Shown piece by piece: positions 21,245 through 23,962 of a stretch of DNA of 23,962 nucleotides; the first letter of the stretch is position 1, and each line of letters starts with the position of its first letter. The translations under genes and the position numbers were made by a program. This DNA is from a virus: positions 1 through 23,962 of IMG/VR virus record IMGVR_UViG_3300036766_000122; one strand, 5' to 3'. The notes under the pieces are model-generated. The model saw only the letters and a list, made by a program, of their open reading frames with translations, made no database searches and was not told the origin of the DNA.

Positions 21245-21401
21245 TCTCAATGCGCTGGCGATTCATGTGCGTGTGACCGTCCTCGAGGCGGCAGTGCTGA
21301 TCGAAGTCGCCCCGGACAGCCGTAACGGCGTCTCATGCATCATCCCGCTCGACGATCTACCGGGCGAAGGCGACGAGTGGAAGCGTGGAGAGTCCGCGTG
21401 A
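21237..21401 (+). CDS. Hypothetical small protein, 54 aa
   Basis: ATG 21237 overlaps the previous gene by 8 nt, and the stop overlaps GTG 21398. A short alternating beta pattern (LAIHVRVTVLEAAVLIEVAPDS, then VSCIIPLDDLPG). No family recognised. The exact stop-start coupling on both sides supports it being real. Confidence 0.55.
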   Translation: MPDLNALAIHVRVTVLEAAVLIEVAPDSRNGVSCIIPLDDLPGEGDEWKRGESA

Positions 21402-22132
21402 TCTCGAATCTCGCGGCAACCCTCGCGCTCCGGAACCGCGCCCTCAGCCTCACCGTCTGCACCACAGGGAGCGCCACGCTCTCAGTGACGACGACGGGCT
21501 ACGCGCGCGCCGATGGCGGGTCGTTCGTGACCGACGGATTTGTGCTTGGTGATGAGATCCTCGCATCGGGCTATGCCGCGCCCGGCGACAACGGCAACGG
21601 CATCATCACGGCCCTGACCGCTACGGCGATGGCCGTGGACGCCTACACCGTGACGCTGGGGCCGACCGGCTACACCGTGGCCGCGCGGACGCTCGTCACC
21701 GAAGCGGCGGCGGCGGCCCGGACGATCAGCGTCAAGCTGCCCGCGCTTCGCGCATTCGAGAACGTGGCACTCACCCCCGTCGCGGGGCGCCCGTACATCA
21801 CGGAAGAGTTCATCCCCGCGACCGCGGAGCTGGTCACCTTCCCCGCGCAGGGCGGGCGCATGGCCGAAACGGGGCTCTACGTGCTCACCTGGTATGGCCT
21901 CGTCGCCGTGGCCGGGATTCCGGGCATCGGGGTCTCGTCGCTCCGGAAATCCGTCGATGCGCTCAAACTGCTCTACGCGCCCGGCACCACACTGACGGTC
22001 GGCTCCGACACCCTGCATGTCCGCGGGGATACCGCGGTGCGTACGGGGCAGATCATCCCGCTCGCCGGATGGGCGGCGCTCCAACTGACCGTGCCGTGGC
22101 GCGCGCGCTCGGTCAACACGATTGCCGCCTAA
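21398..22132 (+). CDS. Tail terminator with inserted beta domain
   Basis: GTG 21398 in a GTGA overlap. The C-terminal half (about 110-244) has RPYITEEFIPATAELVTFPAQ, TGLYVLTWYG, the LKLLYAPGTTLTVGSDTLHVRGD stretch and the terminal PWRARSVNTIAA, which matches DUF4128-type tail-terminator proteins that cap the tail tube at the head end. The N-terminal helix is separated from this core by a beta insertion of about 22-105 (GSFVTDGFVLGDEILASGYA ... IITALTATAMAVD) that makes it longer than usual. A similar domain occurs in the next gene, which suggests domain exchange within the tail module. Confidence 0.8.
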   Translation: MISNLAATLALRNRALSLTVCTTGSATLSVTTTGYARADGGSFVTDGFVLGDEILASGYAAPGDNGNGIITALTATAMAVDAYTVTLGPTGYTVAARTLVTEAAAAARTISVKLPALRAFENVALTPVAGRPYITEEFIPATAELVTFPAQGGRMAETGLYVLTWYGLVAVAGIPGIGVSSLRKSVDALKLLYAPGTTLTVGSDTLHVRGDTAVRTGQIIPLAGWAALQLTVPWRARSVNTIAA

Positions 22133-22168
22133 CGCTGTTCCCGCTCCACTTCTCCCGAGGGTTTCCCC

Positions 22169-23371
22169 ATGACCGACATTCAGGACCTCACTTCCATCCG
22201 CCTGGCCTTCAAGGTGCAGAGCGCCCTCGGCTCGCCATCCTCCGGCGCGAGCGGCAAGGGTATTGAAGTCCTGCCCTCGGGCGGGATGGCCGCGCAGATC
22301 GCCGCCATCGAGTCCGCCATGCTCACGCGGAGCCGCATGAAGCGGCGCCCGCGCCACGGCATGAAGACCGTGACGGCGAGCTACGAGACGGAACTCTCGA
22401 CCGGGCCGCTGGACCCGATCTTCGAGGCCGTGCTCGGCGGGACGTACGTCGCCGCGCAGAACTTCAGCAACACCGATTGGGGCACCTGCACGATCACGGG
22501 CACCGGCGTCACGGCGACGTTCGGCTCGGGCACGCTGCTCACGGATGGCATCGTGGCCGGCAACTTCATCAAGTTCACGAGCCTTTCCGTGAGCGGGAAT
22601 AACGCCGTGTGGGTGCCGATCTTGGCCGTCGCGGAAGGCGTGGCGACGCTCGCCCCCGGCTACATCCAGGACAACAGCGTTGACGCCGCGTGGACCGCGG
22701 TGATCGCCAAGTCGCTCTTCACCGCGACGCCGTACACGGAGCGCTACTGGTCGGTCGAAGAGAACATGCCGGACGCGGCCGTGGATATGTCGAAGTACGC
22801 CACGGATGCCGTCTGGAACTCCCTCAACGTCACCTTCGCCCCGACAGCCTACGTCAAGGTGGGGTTCGGCTTCGGTGCCCGCGACATGGCCATGAAGACG
22901 GTCGGCGACGCGCCGGTGTTCACGAGCCCGACGTACATCGAGGCCGACTCGCTGATCCTGCTCGACGGCGGCATCTACGTGAACGGCACCAAGCGCACGG
23001 ACCTGACGGGCTTCAAGTTCGGGCTCGCCGCGCCGGTGAGCGGCGTGCCGGTCATCGGCACCAACGTCTCGCCCGACGTCTTCCTCGGCCAGTTCGCCTT
23101 CACGGGCGAGTTCACGGGCGTGGTCGCGGATTCGACGGATTTCGCGGCCTTCGACGCCGAGACGGACATCGCCGTGCTGATCCACTGCAAGGAAAAGGCG
23201 ACGCAGGAGTTCGTGTCGTTCTACATCGGCAACCTGAGCTTCGCCGGCTATTCGAGCCCCGCCGGTGGCGAGGGCGCGCTCATCCAGACCATCCCGCTGT
23301 TCGGCGGGGCGGACGTGGCGGGCGGCGACCGGGCAGCGACCACGGTACTGATTTCGACGAGCGCAGCATAG
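22169..23371 (+). CDS. Tail tube protein
   Basis: A 400-residue protein with an ACTTCTCCCGAGGG ribosome region. The N-terminal 95 residues (SIRLAFKVQSALGSPSSG ... SRMKRRPRHGMKTVTASYETELS) and the C-terminal half (MAMKTVGDAPVFTSPTYIEAD ... LIHCKEKATQEFVSFYIGN) follow the siphovirus tail tube family (Phage_tube_2 type). A beta insertion of about 105-165 (LLTDGIVAGNFIKFTSL ... WVPILAVAEG) resembles the one in the tail terminator. It polymerises into the tube through which DNA passes. Placed between the terminator and the chaperone, as usual. Confidence 0.88.
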   Translation: MTDIQDLTSIRLAFKVQSALGSPSSGASGKGIEVLPSGGMAAQIAAIESAMLTRSRMKRRPRHGMKTVTASYETELSTGPLDPIFEAVLGGTYVAAQNFSNTDWGTCTITGTGVTATFGSGTLLTDGIVAGNFIKFTSLSVSGNNAVWVPILAVAEGVATLAPGYIQDNSVDAAWTAVIAKSLFTATPYTERYWSVEENMPDAAVDMSKYATDAVWNSLNVTFAPTAYVKVGFGFGARDMAMKTVGDAPVFTSPTYIEADSLILLDGGIYVNGTKRTDLTGFKFGLAAPVSGVPVIGTNVSPDVFLGQFAFTGEFTGVVADSTDFAAFDAETDIAVLIHCKEKATQEFVSFYIGNLSFAGYSSPAGGEGALIQTIPLFGGADVAGGDRAATTVLISTSAA

Positions 23372-23525
23372 CAGGACCGCAGGGCTTCATCCCGGCCGCC
23401 GCACGCGCGTTCCGGGTCGCACGCAGGATGCATCGTTCTCCGTTCCCGTCGTGACCCGAAGGCTTCGGCTGGAAGGGGATGCGTGCCACGGCGGGGGCGG
23501 AGAACCTCAGAGACGGAGCACGCAC
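23372..23525. other. Gap before the tail chaperone gene
   Basis: The 154-nt gap has a small hairpin, CCGAA/TTCGG with loop GGC (23456-23468), and the CGGAG ribosome site for ATG 23526. No clear promoter or T-run is visible. A GTG at 23451 in the chaperone frame would extend it by 25 low-complexity residues and is not preferred. Confidence 0.5.
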
Positions 23526-23936
23526 ATGGCGGACATCAATCGCATCAAGGACGAGATCGCGCAGGATGAAGTGGCGCAGGCGGTCCCGATCAACCAGAAG
23601 AACGGCGAGCCGTACCTCGCGCCCGACGGCGAGCCCTGTACGGTGAGCGTGCTCGGCTCGGACGCCAAGCGGGTGCAGGCCGCGCGGGACACCATCCAGC
23701 GCCGGATGCTGCGCGCGCGTCGCGTCAAGCTGGACCCGGCCGACCTCCGGGCGAACCGGATCGATCTGGCGGCGGCCGCCGTGACGGGCTGGTACGGCTG
23801 GACGGCGGGCGACGTGGAGTTCCCGTGCACGCCGGAGAACATCCGCGCGCTCCTCTCGTCGGAGCACGTCCTCGAACAGGTCGAGACGGGGATCACGGGG
23901 CACGCCGATTTTTTCGTGACTGCCTCGCCCAGCTAA
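23526..23936 (+). CDS. Tail assembly chaperone (lambda G-like)
   Basis: A 136-residue protein with acidic, helical N-terminus (INRIKDEIAQDEVAQ), a beta middle (EPYLAPDGEPCTVSVLGSDAKRVQAAR), a basic helix (MLRARRVKLDPADLRANRID) and a C-terminal part with AAVTGWYGW, PCTPENIRALL and EQVETGITGHADFF. Size, place after the tail tube and the late slippery T TTT TTC suit the chaperone that coats the tape measure during tail assembly, as lambda G does. The main frame ends after VTASPS at TAA 23934-23936. A -1 shifted extension runs past the window end (see the slippery site). Confidence 0.8.
   Translation: MADINRIKDEIAQDEVAQAVPINQKNGEPYLAPDGEPCTVSVLGSDAKRVQAARDTIQRRMLRARRVKLDPADLRANRIDLAAAAVTGWYGWTAGDVEFPCTPENIRALLSSEHVLEQVETGITGHADFFVTASPS
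23909..23915 (+). promoter_or_regulatory. -1 frameshift slippery site in the chaperone gene
   Basis: T TTT TTC in the gene's own frame (GAT TTT TTC GTG) is an X-XXY-YYZ heptamer that lets both Phe tRNAs slip back one base. The shifted frame continues CGT GAC TGC and stays open to the last base of the window (FFRDCLAQLIEALRHDTR), while the unshifted frame stops 6 codons later. This is the classical G/GT arrangement of siphovirus chaperones. Confidence 0.75.
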
Positions 23937-23962
23937 TCGAGGCGCTGCGCCATGATACCCGC

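Noticed and set aside
21482-23185. 567-codon open frame on the minus strand opposite the tail genes
   Set aside because: It is arginine/histidine/aspartate-rich low-information sequence lying exactly opposite the well-supported tail terminator and tube genes. Such long shadow frames are expected in GC-rich DNA.
23952-23962. ATG at 23952 as the start of a following gene
   Set aside because: Only three codons are visible; it could be a tape measure start, but the open -1 chaperone frame over the same bases is an equally good explanation.
1-23962. tRNA genes, CRISPR arrays, integrase or attachment sites
   Set aside because: No cloverleaf-like, regularly repeated or integrase-like sequence was seen on either strand.

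Overview
The window is a stretch of a tailed double-stranded DNA phage or prophage (Caudoviricetes, siphovirus-like) with very GC-rich DNA, which suggests a high-GC bacterial host. Every gene I can support is on the + strand. I see no integrase, attachment site, tRNA, CRISPR array or ribosomal RNA. The host cannot be named from the sequence, and temperate versus lytic lifestyle cannot be decided.

Layout. (1) Positions 1-8893 hold a train of about twenty small accessory or early genes, most linked by ATGA/GTGA stop-start overlaps. The recognisable ones are an HNH-type endonuclease (1681-2085), a VRR-NUC-like nuclease (7875-8228), several small cysteine-rich zinc-ribbon-like proteins, two small membrane proteins and several conserved phage proteins of unknown role. 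(2) Positions 9042-10602 hold a likely DNA base-modification module: a ParB/Srx-fold protein, apparently starting at a CTG codon, overlapping a TET-associated glycosyltransferase (TAGT) family protein. (3) Positions 10599-13813 hold the packaging genes: terminase small subunit, terminase large subunit and portal. (4) Positions 14069-15773 are an insertion of cargo genes between portal and head morphogenesis protein. They include a zinc-binding, RNA polymerase alpha-CTD-like protein and a 293-residue protein with a conserved C-terminal HWR motif. Both cargo genes carry long perfect palindromes. (5) Positions 15770-18879 hold the head genes: MuF-like protein, scaffold, a strong intrinsic terminator, then a P22-type major capsid protein followed by a very stable hairpin. 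(6) Positions 18957-23936 hold a decoration or head-fibre-like protein, head-tail connector proteins, tail terminator, tail tube protein, and a tail assembly chaperone with a likely programmed -1 frameshift that runs off the window end.

How it fits together: the structural half is a standard portal, MuF, scaffold, coat, connector, terminator, tube, chaperone order. The ParB-TAGT pair sits immediately upstream of the terminase genes and overlaps them through ATGA, so modification and packaging are probably co-expressed. No dioxygenase, cytosine methylase or hydroxymethylase is visible here, so the modified acceptor base must come from genes outside the window or from the host.
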